From: SAR202 cluster bacterium | Lineage (GTDB): Bacteria > Chloroflexota > Dehalococcoidia > Lucifugimonadales > GCA-2719675 | Assembly (NCBI GenBank): GCA_009392295.1 | Contig: VFGW01000006.1 | Location: 95,058 to 159,057, forward strand | Direction of reading: 5' to 3' | Length of the DNA stretch: 64,000 nt | Shown: piece after piece, positions 8,208 to 16,037 of the stretch | Layout of the letters: each line of letters starts with the position of its first letter | Numbering within the stretch: position 1 is the stretch's first letter | The notes under the pieces: generated by a model | Told to the model about the DNA's origin: nothing | What the model saw: the letters and a program-made list of their open reading frames with translations, nothing else | Database searches by the model: none | Position numbers and translations under genes: made by a program

Positions 8208-9263
8208 TTACATTTCATCCAAAACAGACCAAAGATTTAACTGTTCTACACTTTGAGCTTTATAAACTCCAACAGCGTTAGCACCCTTAGATTTTGCTAC
8301 ACTTGAAGCTTTTAATATTTCTTCTCTATTTTGAAAACTTCCTGGATGATAACAAGAAAACTCAGCAATTACTGGGCAAATACCGTTAACTTTTCTAACA
8401 AAATTATTAACGCCATCGGAAACTTCTTCTAATTTATTAGTAGTTCTAAACCAAATATATAACTCATCAACCAACCCATCCAAAACCCATTTTTCCCAAT
8501 CTTGACCAACTTTTAAATACCCAGTTTCTTCTCTATAAATCACAGTGGCAGATATTCGAATTGACGAATCAATAGCTTTCCTTAAATCTTTTAAAAATAA
8601 AGTGGTTTGATTAGCTCTAAATTGAACCCATTCCATATCATCATTTTTAACATCTTTAATAGAGCGCCCTGTCTCTTTCTCAAATAAATTTATCATATCA
8701 TTTTGATAACCTGAGAGGCTAAAACCATTTTGATCTTCATTACCTAAAACAAATTCAACTTGTAATCCATTAGGTTTAGATTCTTGGTACATATCAGAAT
8801 ATTTTGCTATCTCATGTTCTCGCACAATTGAATTTGCAAAACTCAAAGTAAGTCTTTCACCTGGTTTTAATTCCTTACTATCTAAACTACTCATAGACCA
8901 TAATTGAGGGTTATCAGAAGCAAAATCCGTGATTTTTAATTCTGGAGGTGTATAATCATAAATAGGTCTATGATTATCAATTATATTTCGTGCATCCTTT
9001 GACTCAACATTAGGCAATGCATAATTTAGTGACCAATTATATGCAGATGAATACTCGCCATGATAATTTAATGCAACATAAGAATCTACTTCAATATCAA
9101 GTTTTTTTGCAGATTCAACAAGTTCTGGCGAAGCATGTCCTGCAATAATTCTGTCAACACCATTTTTGTGACATTTTTTTAAAAATAAATCTATAGATTC
9201 AGAAACTGGCATCCATGGCTTAATAGTATGAAATCCATTCGGATCAGCCCATAAAATTGCCAT
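8208..9263 (-). CDS. TIM-barrel glycoside-hydrolase-like protein, unknown substrate
   Basis: The 351-aa protein looks like an (alpha/beta)8 barrel of the GHL/DUF4015-like type. Early strands are DRIIAGHASPE near residue 38 and DIEVDSYVALNYHGEYS near residues 55-71. A central strand EWVQFRANQTTLFLKDLRKAI near residues 213-233 is followed by ISATVIYRE, a sequence context typical of glycosidase-like barrels that lead into a catalytic acid. The end carries GANAVGVYKAQSVEQL. No signal peptide is visible. It starts at an ATG with an AAAGGAA site and lies 19 nt after pxpC, so it is almost certainly co-transcribed with the 5-oxoprolinase genes. What a barrel of this type does there is unknown. The fold call is moderate and no substrate is assigned. 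Confidence 0.6.
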   Translation of the reverse strand: MAILWADPNGFHTIKPWMPVSESIDLFLKKCHKNGVDRIIAGHASPELVESAKKLDIEVDSYVALNYHGEYSSAYNWSLNYALPNVESKDARNIIDNHRPIYDYTPPELKITDFASDNPQLWSMSSLDSKELKPGERLTLSFANSIVREHEIAKYSDMYQESKPNGLQVEFVLGNEDQNGFSLSGYQNDMINLFEKETGRSIKDVKNDDMEWVQFRANQTTLFLKDLRKAIDSSIRISATVIYREETGYLKVGQDWEKWVLDGLVDELYIWFRTTNKLEEVSDGVNNFVRKVNGICPVIAEFSCYHPGSFQNREEILKASSVAKSKGANAVGVYKAQSVEQLNLWSVLDEM

Positions 9264-9282
9264 AATATTCCTTTCAAATCAA

Positions 9283-10413
9283 TTAATTATTCTCTATTTC
9301 AGCATCTAAGTTGAATATTTCATCTTCAACATGAATTTCAGCTGCAAATTGACTTTTTTTTGTAGATTCATTTTGCAACGAACTATAAGAAAAAATTTCA
9401 CCATCATCTGAAACTACTTCCAATAAATCTCCATCAATTTTCACAGAACTTTTGTATATTTTCGAATTAAAATCAGTTCCTAATACAACATGTTCTATAA
9501 ACTTTTCTTGCCTAATAAATGCATTTCTAGCTTCGTCTAAAGAAACTTCCGTAAAAGATATCGAATCACCGGGCATTAATTGGGCTAACAAATTCAAATC
9601 TGCATTAATAACAGAAGCAATTTTTGAATATCCACCTATTGTGCCTTTATCTGACAATAAAATAGTCATCACACCATCTCCTGAAACTTGAATAGCTCCA
9701 GGTGCATTACCTTCAGAAATAATATCTGACGAATTATTTATCTCTATCAAAGAACCTTCTAGTAAATAACCTACTCTATCAGAATCATTAGAAATTTTAT
9801 AATCAGAATTATAAAGCTTATCCAACTCAGAAATTGAAAAATTTTCTCGTGACCCTATAACAATTCTTATATCTTTTATATCTGCATAATTCGGCTCTAC
9901 AAATTCTGAAGGCATTAATTTAGTTTCCGGATTATGATTCGCCGAAATAGAACTTAAAACATCACCTTTTTGCAGTGCCCTACCATGATAGCCACCAAAA
10001 TTACCTGGTAAATAAGTTGATCTACTTCCCATTACTATGGGGACATTAAATCCATTACCGGAAACAGCTAAATAGCCTCTTGCGCCATCCCTGCATTCAC
10101 CAAAAGATAATTCGGAACCCTTTTTCACATTTATTGGTTGCCACCTAACAATAGCTTCACCATTCAATCTGGGACTTAAATCTGCTCCAGTTAAAGCAAC
10201 AATAACATCTTCTAAGAAAATTAATTTAGGACCTAAAATTGTTATTTCTAATACAGCATCATTTTCAGAATTGCCAATTAAAATATTTGCCAATCTAGAT
10301 TGCACGGAATCCATCGAACCAGAAACTGGAACACCTAGATCCTGGTAACCAAATCTCCCTAAATCCTGAACCGTAGTCAAAAGTCCTGGATAATCAACTC
10401 TTAAAACAGGCAT
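9283..10413 (-). CDS. pxpC: 5-oxoprolinase subunit C (KipA/biotin-dependent carboxyltransferase-like family)
   Basis: The family signature PGLLTTVQDLGRFGYQDLGVP lies near the N terminus. It is followed by GSMDSVQSRLANILIGN, ALTGAD near residue 88, and GARGYLAVSGN and MGSRSTYLPGNFGGYHGRAL near residues 110-150. PxpC acts with PxpA and PxpB in ATP-dependent opening of 5-oxoproline (pyroglutamate) to glutamate in the cytoplasm, a housekeeping damage-repair reaction. I choose ATG at 10411-10413; a TTG two codons upstream (10417-10419) is also possible because an AAAGG lies about 10 nt before it. The C-terminal ~50 residues are acidic and extend past the usual core. It lies 19 nt after pxpB and 19 nt before the barrel gene. 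Confidence 0.9.
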   Translation of the reverse strand: MPVLRVDYPGLLTTVQDLGRFGYQDLGVPVSGSMDSVQSRLANILIGNSENDAVLEITILGPKLIFLEDVIVALTGADLSPRLNGEAIVRWQPINVKKGSELSFGECRDGARGYLAVSGNGFNVPIVMGSRSTYLPGNFGGYHGRALQKGDVLSSISANHNPETKLMPSEFVEPNYADIKDIRIVIGSRENFSISELDKLYNSDYKISNDSDRVGYLLEGSLIEINNSSDIISEGNAPGAIQVSGDGVMTILLSDKGTIGGYSKIASVINADLNLLAQLMPGDSISFTEVSLDEARNAFIRQEKFIEHVVLGTDFNSKIYKSSVKIDGDLLEVVSDDGEIFSYSSLQNESTKKSQFAAEIHVEDEIFNLDAEIENN

Positions 10414-10432
10414 ACTCAAATTTCTTCAACCT

Positions 10433-11143
10433 TTACTTATTTTTCTCTATTTTAGAAATTTGATCAAATTCATCTATAGAAGCAATTTGAAAAAATTTCA
10501 CTTTATCTCCAGGTTTTAACCTAGACGGAGACTCTAAATTTGAATCAAATAATTCCAAAGGAGTCCTACCAATTATATTCCAACCACCACCACTTTCGAA
10601 AGGATATATTCCAGTTTGGGCACCAGTAATAGCCACAGAACCTTGTGGAACCTTCAGTCTTGGTTTTTTTAGTCTTGGCATATCCAATTTTTTATCCAAA
10701 TCAGCTAAGTAAGGAAATCCAGGAGTAAATCCCATCGAATAAACAATATATTCTTTACTTGTATGTAGTTTGATAATTTCTGAAATATTCAAACCAGTAT
10801 GATTTGAAATTCTATCTAAATCTAATCCAAATTCTTCTGAATATAAAACTGGAATCTTAAGAATTTTTTGATCAAAAACTTTATTTTTCTTTAATTTGGT
10901 CTTTACAATTTCTTTGATTTTTTTCTCAAATAAATAATGCGAAATCAACAAAGAATTAAAAGTGATTAATACAGTTGAATAACTTGGAAGAATATCTAGA
11001 ATTTCAGGAATTTGATTATTTCTTAAATATGAAGCCAAAGAGACAACATTGGAATTAATTTTAGGACTAATTTCTTCACCAAATTTCACCAAAATTGAAT
11101 TATCTCCACTACAAATGTATTGTGGATACAAATTTTTCTTCAT
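10433..11143 (-). CDS. pxpB: 5-oxoprolinase subunit B (KipI/allophanate hydrolase subunit 1 family)
   Basis: The 236-aa protein shows the KipI-family landmarks: GDNSILVKFGEEI near residue 13, a central strand DILPSYSTVLITF near residue 55, and the highly conserved YSMGFTPGFPYLADLD near residues 134-150. The C-terminal end has VPQGSVAITGAQTGIYPFES, WNIIGRTPLELFD and LKPGDKVKF. It works with PxpA and PxpC to hydrolyse 5-oxoproline with ATP. Its ATG overlaps the stop of pxpA by four bases (ATGA), a sign of translational coupling. The call rests on motifs and on the intact A-B-C gene order. Confidence 0.93.
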   Translation of the reverse strand: MKKNLYPQYICSGDNSILVKFGEEISPKINSNVVSLASYLRNNQIPEILDILPSYSTVLITFNSLLISHYLFEKKIKEIVKTKLKKNKVFDQKILKIPVLYSEEFGLDLDRISNHTGLNISEIIKLHTSKEYIVYSMGFTPGFPYLADLDKKLDMPRLKKPRLKVPQGSVAITGAQTGIYPFESGGGWNIIGRTPLELFDSNLESPSRLKPGDKVKFFQIASIDEFDQISKIEKNK

Positions 11144-11904
11144 AGAAAATCACCCATTGATTGTATTTGAACTCCAGATTTTTTCAATTCTAAGTTAACT
11201 AATCTTGCTATCTCAGGAGCATTAGGTGTATCACCATGAATACATATAGTATCTGCTTGAAGTGCAATTTCTTCACCAGAAATTGCTTTAACAACCCCAT
11301 CATTTACTATAGACAAAGTTCTCGCAATTACTTGATCAACATCATCCAATACAGAGCCTTTTAATGATCTGGAAACCAAAGATCCATCAGAATTAACTGC
11401 TCTGTCAATAAAAGCTTCCCTAGCAACTCTAACGCCCATATCATTTGCAACATCTACCCATGTTGAGCCAGTTAACGCAACAAGAATCAAATCTGAATTC
11501 ACATCCAAAATTGCTTCACAAATATTCTTAGCATGAATGGGATTGTTTACAGCTACATTATACATAGCACCATGAGGTTTAACATGTTGTATATTACCAG
11601 TTTTAGTAAAAGCCGACAACGCACCTATTTGATAAACAATATCTGCTTTAAGTTGATCAGGGCTAATTTCAATTTTTCTTCTACCAAATCCTACAATATC
11701 AAAATAACTAGGATGAGCTCCAACTTTCACACCATTTTCTTCAGCTAACTTCACTGTTTTTTTCATGTTTAAAGGGTCTCCTGCATGAAACATACAAGCA
11801 ACATTAGAAGATGAAATATATCTGATCACTTCTGAATCATTACCTAATTGATATATACCAAAGCTTTCACCCATATCGCAGTTGATATCTATTTTTTTAA
11901 CCAT
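11140..11904 (-). CDS. pxpA: 5-oxoprolinase subunit A (LamB/YcsF family)
   Basis: The 254-aa protein is a textbook LamB/YcsF member. It has IDINCDMGESFGIYQLGND near the N terminus, SSNVACMFHAGDP near residue 31, VGAHPSYFDIVGFGRR near residues 60-76, HVKPHGAMYNV near residue 104, and REAFIDRAVNSDGSLVSR. The C terminus has ICIHGDTPNAPEIA. With PxpB and PxpC it forms the prokaryotic 5-oxoprolinase. It is the first gene of a leftward operon pxpA-pxpB-pxpC-barrel protein (and perhaps the SRPBCC gene). The 226-nt region between it and the divergent decarboxylase genes must hold both promoters. Confidence 0.95.
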   Translation of the reverse strand: MVKKIDINCDMGESFGIYQLGNDSEVIRYISSSNVACMFHAGDPLNMKKTVKLAEENGVKVGAHPSYFDIVGFGRRKIEISPDQLKADIVYQIGALSAFTKTGNIQHVKPHGAMYNVAVNNPIHAKNICEAILDVNSDLILVALTGSTWVDVANDMGVRVAREAFIDRAVNSDGSLVSRSLKGSVLDDVDQVIARTLSIVNDGVVKAISGEEIALQADTICIHGDTPNAPEIARLVNLELKKSGVQIQSMGDFL

Positions 11905-12130
11905 AAACTCACATTCAAAAACATTAGAATTATTTATGTTATATTAGTAAAACTATGTTGAAAATAAATAACAAAAATTAAAAGTTGTCATCAAATCAAC
12001 ACGATATATATTAACACAACAAAATTTATTACAAAATGATATCAATTTGTATTTGAATTAAGACTATATGTGATGATACTGTAGAATAATAGTTTAATAA
12101 AATTTGCATAATATCTTGGAAAAATAACCG

Positions 12131-12358
12131 ATGACATTAGATTCTGAAATCCTTAATCAAGCAATCAAATTAACCACACTTGGAATGGGTATAGTTTTTG
12201 GTTTGCTAATAGTTTTAACTTCAGTTGTTTATGCAATTGGGCTAATTAATAAAATTGAATCTCAAAAGAACAAAAAAAATGAAATTAAGAAAAATTATTC
12301 TATAGCAGCTTTTGCTGCAGTCTCTGCAATTAAAACAAGACAATCTCAAGAAAAATAA
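12131..12358 (+). CDS. OadG-like gamma subunit of a sodium-pumping decarboxylase
   Basis: The 75-aa protein has one membrane helix (residues ~14-36, LTTLGMGIVFGLLIVLTSVVY). A charged cytoplasmic segment follows, with an IAAFAAVSAIK tail, the usual architecture of the OadG/MmdD small subunits. In the known complexes the gamma/delta subunit anchors the carboxyltransferase to the membrane beta subunit. It is followed 49 nt later by the beta subunit and then the biotin carrier, which supports the assignment better than the short sequence alone. A GGAAAA site precedes the ATG. The substrate (oxaloacetate, methylmalonyl-CoA, glutaconyl-CoA or malonate) cannot be decided. Confidence 0.82.
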   Translation: MTLDSEILNQAIKLTTLGMGIVFGLLIVLTSVVYAIGLINKIESQKNKKNEIKKNYSIAAFAAVSAIKTRQSQEK

Positions 12359-12407
12359 TATAAAATTTAACTATGTTAAAACCCATAAAATCTAAAATGG
12401 AAATTCA

Positions 12408-13553
12408 GTGCAAGAACTAATAAATTTCTTTAATTCTTCAGGAGCTTATTCAATTACTTGGCAACAGCTTGTAATGTTGTCAGTTGGAATTTTCTTTATA
12501 TACTTAGCTATACAAAAAGAAATGGAACCTTATGAATTATTACCTATTGGATTAGGTGTGATTATTGCAAATCTTCCTCTCACAAACATGCTTGCAAGCC
12601 CTGAAAATGCAGTTAATTATCAGGAAGCAGGTTTATTTGGAATAATTTTCTATTACGGATTAGCTTTTTGGAATATATTACCTCCTATAATTTTCTTAGG
12701 AATCGGATCATTAACAGATTTTACTTCTCTAATTGCAAATCCAAAAACACTACTCTTAGGCGCAGCAGCACAAATAGGAATTTTTATAGCATTCTGGGGT
12801 GCAATACTAACAGGGCAATTTAATATTTCCCAAGCAGCATCTATTGGAATAATAGGTGGGGCTGACGGTCCAACAACAATATTCCTATCCGCATTAATTG
12901 CTCCAGAACTTCTTGGAATTACAGCTGTAATAGCTTATTCATATATGGCTACAATTGCTTTTATACAACCACCAATCATGAAACTTCTGACTACAAAAAA
13001 AGAACGTGGCATCATAATGGCTGCACCTAGAGAAGTTTCAAAACTCGAGAAATTACTCCTACCACCTTTAGCAATGGTAATTATCATTCTGATTGTTCCA
13101 AAATCTGCACCTCTCATTTCTATGCTTATGATAGGTAATTTATTCAAAGAAAGTGGTGTTGTACCAAGGCTAACAAATGCATCTTCAAATGAAATACTTA
13201 ATATCGCCACAATTTTTTTAATGTTAACTGTAGGCACTCAATTATCTGCAGAAAGAGTTTTTAATATCGAAACTTTGTTAATTCTATGTCTTGGCTTATT
13301 AGCATTTTCTTGTGGTACTGCTACAGGATTATTATCTGCAAAATTTATGAACGTTTTTTTGAAAAAGAAGATCAATCCTCTAATAGGATCTGCTGGAGTA
13401 TCTGCTGTTCCTATGGCTGCAAGAATCTCACACCACATTGGCCAAGAGTCAGATAACAAAGTATTTTTGTTACCTCATGCAATGGGCCCAAATGTAGCTG
13501 GTGTAATAGGCTCTGCAGTAGTAGCCGGAGTATTTGTATCATTTTTAGCTTAA
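12408..13553 (+). CDS. oadB: Sodium-translocating decarboxylase beta subunit (OadB/MmdB family)
   Basis: The 381-aa integral membrane protein has about nine or more predicted hydrophobic segments and the family's core motif IGIIGGADGPTTIF near residues 145-158. The aspartate of GADGPT is required for sodium transport in characterised OadB. NASSNEILNIATIFLMLTVG near residues 262-281 and SAAGVSAVPMAAR-like GVSAVPMAARI near residue 332 are also typical. It couples decarboxylation of carboxybiotin to Na+ export. It starts with GTG. It lies between the gamma subunit and the biotin carrier. The symbol names the family; the decarboxylase type is not established because the alpha subunit gene is not in this window. 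Confidence 0.92.
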   Translation: MQELINFFNSSGAYSITWQQLVMLSVGIFFIYLAIQKEMEPYELLPIGLGVIIANLPLTNMLASPENAVNYQEAGLFGIIFYYGLAFWNILPPIIFLGIGSLTDFTSLIANPKTLLLGAAAQIGIFIAFWGAILTGQFNISQAASIGIIGGADGPTTIFLSALIAPELLGITAVIAYSYMATIAFIQPPIMKLLTTKKERGIIMAAPREVSKLEKLLLPPLAMVIIILIVPKSAPLISMLMIGNLFKESGVVPRLTNASSNEILNIATIFLMLTVGTQLSAERVFNIETLLILCLGLLAFSCGTATGLLSAKFMNVFLKKKINPLIGSAGVSAVPMAARISHHIGQESDNKVFLLPHAMGPNVAGVIGSAVVAGVFVSFLA

Positions 13554-13569
13554 TAATAGAAACTAATCA

Positions 13570-14004
13570 ATGAAAAAATATCAAAAACAACAACAAGTCA
13601 GAGTTAAATTCATGAATGATTGGTATGATGTTGAAATAATAGACATTGATTCCAATCCAGCTAAAGTAGTAGTCAACGGAGTTCCTGTTGATGTAAAAAT
13701 TGAAGAAAAGCCAATAATCCAAGAAAAACCTCAGCAAGAAAAACCTAAAGTAATTCAAGAAAATAAATCAGATTCCAATCCTCATTCTGGGAAAAAGCAA
13801 TTTAAATCACCTATGCCTGGAACAATCATTTCATACTCTGTAAAAGAGGGAGACACTATTATTACTGGAGATGAAGTCTGTATTTTAGAAGCAATGAAAA
13901 TGCAACAATCTCTAAAAGCAGAACTTTCAGGAATAGTAAAATCTATAAATTTTCAACCTGGTGCACAAGTAGCTACAGACGATATCCTTGTAGAACTCGA
14001 ATAA
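13570..14004 (+). CDS. Biotin carrier protein of the sodium-pumping decarboxylase
   Basis: The 144-aa protein has an N-terminal beta-rich part, a Pro/Lys/Gln-rich flexible linker (residues ~45-75, repeats of QEKP), and a C-terminal biotinyl domain (residues 78-144). The biotinylation motif is EAMKM, with the target lysine at position 110, preceded by SPMPGTIISYSVKEGD. The swinging biotin would carry CO2 from the missing carboxyltransferase to OadB. BirA encoded at 34620 in this window is the likely modifying enzyme. The stand-alone carrier resembles the methylmalonyl-CoA or glutaconyl-CoA decarboxylase layout, where the carrier is separate, more than oxaloacetate decarboxylase, where it is fused to alpha. 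Confidence 0.9.
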   Translation: MKKYQKQQQVRVKFMNDWYDVEIIDIDSNPAKVVVNGVPVDVKIEEKPIIQEKPQQEKPKVIQENKSDSNPHSGKKQFKSPMPGTIISYSVKEGDTIITGDEVCILEAMKMQQSLKAELSGIVKSINFQPGAQVATDDILVELE

Positions 14005-14024
14005 ATAACAGATAGGCATTCTAA

Positions 14025-15134
14025 ATGATTTCAAAAACTGTCAATCAAATTAAAAAAACAGGACAATCCGTTTGGTATGATGATTTATCTAGAGAACTGA
14101 TTTTATCTGGTAAATTAGAAAAACTTGTCCAACGTGGAATTACTGGTGTCACTTCAAACCCTTCAATATTTAACAAAGCAATATCATCTGGGAACGAATA
14201 TGATCCTTCATTAATTAAACTAAGTCAAAAGAAATTTAACATAGAAGAAATTTATGAGAGTTTAACTATAGAAGATATAAAAAATGCTGCTCAAATCCTA
14301 AAACCAGTTTATGATAAAACTAATATGCAAGATGGGTATGTATCACTAGAAGTAAATCCACATTTTTCTAATGATATATCTTCTACAATCACTGAAGCAA
14401 AAAAACTATTCGATATATTAAACCAACAAAATGTAATGATAAAAATACCAGCAACAGATGAAGGTATTGAAAGTGTCGAATATTTGATTTCTGAAGGTGT
14501 AAATGTAAACATTACTTTAATATTTTCATTAGAAAAATATAAAAAAGTTAGAAATGCATACATTAAAGGCTTAACAAAACGTTTAGAATCTGGAAGAAAA
14601 ATAAATGAAATTGCTTCTGTTGCGTCATTTTTTATAAGTCGTGTAGATACTAAAATAGATCCTTTAATTGAATCAAATAATAATTTATCTCAAACTCAAA
14701 AAAACAAATTATTAGGTACTATTGCTATTTCAAATGCAATAGTAGCTTACAAAGATTTTATTAGGGATTTTTCAAGTGAAAAATTTGAAAAATTAAAAGA
14801 AAATGGTGCAATGGTACAAAAACCACTTTGGGCAAGCACTAGCACAAAAAACCCTAAATACAGCGCTACTTATTATGTTGAAAACCTATGTATGAAAAAT
14901 ACTATCAATACAATGCCAAAAGACACTTTTGAATCAACTGAAAAAGGATCGCTTAAATCAGTAAAATCATCCCAACATAATTCAGAAAATAATATCGATT
15001 TACTACAAAATAACAATATAAATCTTGATAATATTACACAAGAACTTTTAGATGATGGTATAAAATTATTTGAAGATTCATATGACGAACTAAAAAAAAA
15101 TATATCTCAAAAATTAAATTACTTAAACTCATAA
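14025..15134 (+). CDS. tal: Transaldolase
   Basis: The 369-aa protein has the bacterial class I transaldolase motifs: QSVWYDDLSRELI near residue 14, GITGVTSNPSIFNKAI at 38-53, DGYVSLEVNP near residue 103, and NVMIKIPATDEG with the Schiff-base lysine at position 140. PLWASTSTKNP lies near residue 262. It transfers a dihydroxyacetone unit in the non-oxidative pentose phosphate pathway. The ~370-residue length is that of the longer Tal family seen in actinobacteria and Chloroflexota; the section around residues 300-325 is Ser/Asn-rich and less conserved. It follows the biotin carrier after 20 nt and precedes a Gfo/Idh gene by 15 nt, so it likely belongs to the same transcript. Confidence 0.93.
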   Translation: MISKTVNQIKKTGQSVWYDDLSRELILSGKLEKLVQRGITGVTSNPSIFNKAISSGNEYDPSLIKLSQKKFNIEEIYESLTIEDIKNAAQILKPVYDKTNMQDGYVSLEVNPHFSNDISSTITEAKKLFDILNQQNVMIKIPATDEGIESVEYLISEGVNVNITLIFSLEKYKKVRNAYIKGLTKRLESGRKINEIASVASFFISRVDTKIDPLIESNNNLSQTQKNKLLGTIAISNAIVAYKDFIRDFSSEKFEKLKENGAMVQKPLWASTSTKNPKYSATYYVENLCMKNTINTMPKDTFESTEKGSLKSVKSSQHNSENNIDLLQNNNINLDNITQELLDDGIKLFEDSYDELKKNISQKLNYLNS

Positions 15135-15149
15135 AAGGATATCAAAAGC

Positions 15150-16037
15150 ATGTACAAAATAGGCTTCTTAGGTTCAGATAATAGCCATGTCGAAAAATTT
15201 TGTGAGATCCTAAATTTAAGTAATCATAAAAAATATTGGGCTGAAAGTGGAGTGAAAGTTACGGGTATTTGGGGAGAAGACAAAGATTTAACAAAAAAAA
15301 TGGCAACCTATGGAGAAATAGATAAAATAGAAACTAGCCCAGAGAATCTTGTAACAAATAGTGACATAGTTTTTGTAATTACTAGACAGCCAGAAAAACA
15401 TTTCGAATACGCCAAATTTGCTATAGATCAAAAAAAACCTCTATTCGTTGAAAAACCAGTGACTCAAACGGTAAGTGAAGCCAAAAAACTTATCGACCTT
15501 GTAAAAAAATCAAACATTATCATGACATCCTTTTCAACATTAAGATTTTCATCAGATACACAAAATCACATCAATCAATTAAACAAAATTGGTCCTTTAA
15601 CTTACGGAAATTATTTGGGGCCTGCATCAAAATATAAAAGTCTCCTATTCTATGGAATCCATATAATTGAATTAATGCTACATATTCATGGTGATGATAT
15701 AGAACTTATTAGTGCTGTAGAACATCCTAGAAATGCTGTAGAGTCAAATGTACAAGCATTATGTCAGTATAAAAATGGTTCTTTAATCTCGCTTTCATTT
15801 ATTGGAAAAGGTGTCTACCAATTTCAAATGACAGGACTAAGCAAAAATGGTGTGGTAAACACTCAAATCAATTCTGATGATTTCTATGAACAGGGAATGA
15901 AAAAACTAATTCCAGTTTTAACTAATAAAGAAAAAAACCCTGTGTCGTTTGATCAAATGATTAGAAGTATACAAATTGCTGAAGCAATAGAAGTAAGTCT
16001 AAAAAATGGTGAAGCAGTAAATCCCAAAGATTTATGA
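15150..16037 (+). CDS. Gfo/Idh/MocA family oxidoreductase
   Basis: The 295-aa protein has an N-terminal Rossmann start IGFLGSDNSHVEKFCEIL. This is an atypical nucleotide loop (GSDNSH in place of GxGxxG) found in a subgroup of Gfo/Idh proteins. EKPVTQTVSEAKKLI near residues 103-117 is the conserved EKP motif that contacts cofactor and substrate. A C-terminal alpha/beta domain carries FYGIHIIELMLHIHGDDIE near residues 167-185, which includes the usual active-site histidine region. It probably oxidises a sugar or inositol-type alcohol with NAD(P); the substrate is unknown. Its stop codon lies inside the last codons of the convergent secA gene, so their 3' ends overlap by six bases. Confidence 0.82.
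   Translation: MYKIGFLGSDNSHVEKFCEILNLSNHKKYWAESGVKVTGIWGEDKDLTKKMATYGEIDKIETSPENLVTNSDIVFVITRQPEKHFEYAKFAIDQKKPLFVEKPVTQTVSEAKKLIDLVKKSNIIMTSFSTLRFSSDTQNHINQLNKIGPLTYGNYLGPASKYKSLLFYGIHIIELMLHIHGDDIELISAVEHPRNAVESNVQALCQYKNGSLISLSFIGKGVYQFQMTGLSKNGVVNTQINSDDFYEQGMKKLIPVLTNKEKNPVSFDQMIRSIQIAEAIEVSLKNGEAVNPKDL

Noticed and set aside
9283..10413. PxpC as the missing biotin-dependent carboxyltransferase of the decarboxylase
   Set aside because: The family name is historical; its motifs and the pxpABC order show 5-oxoprolinase, not an OadA-type carboxyltransferase.
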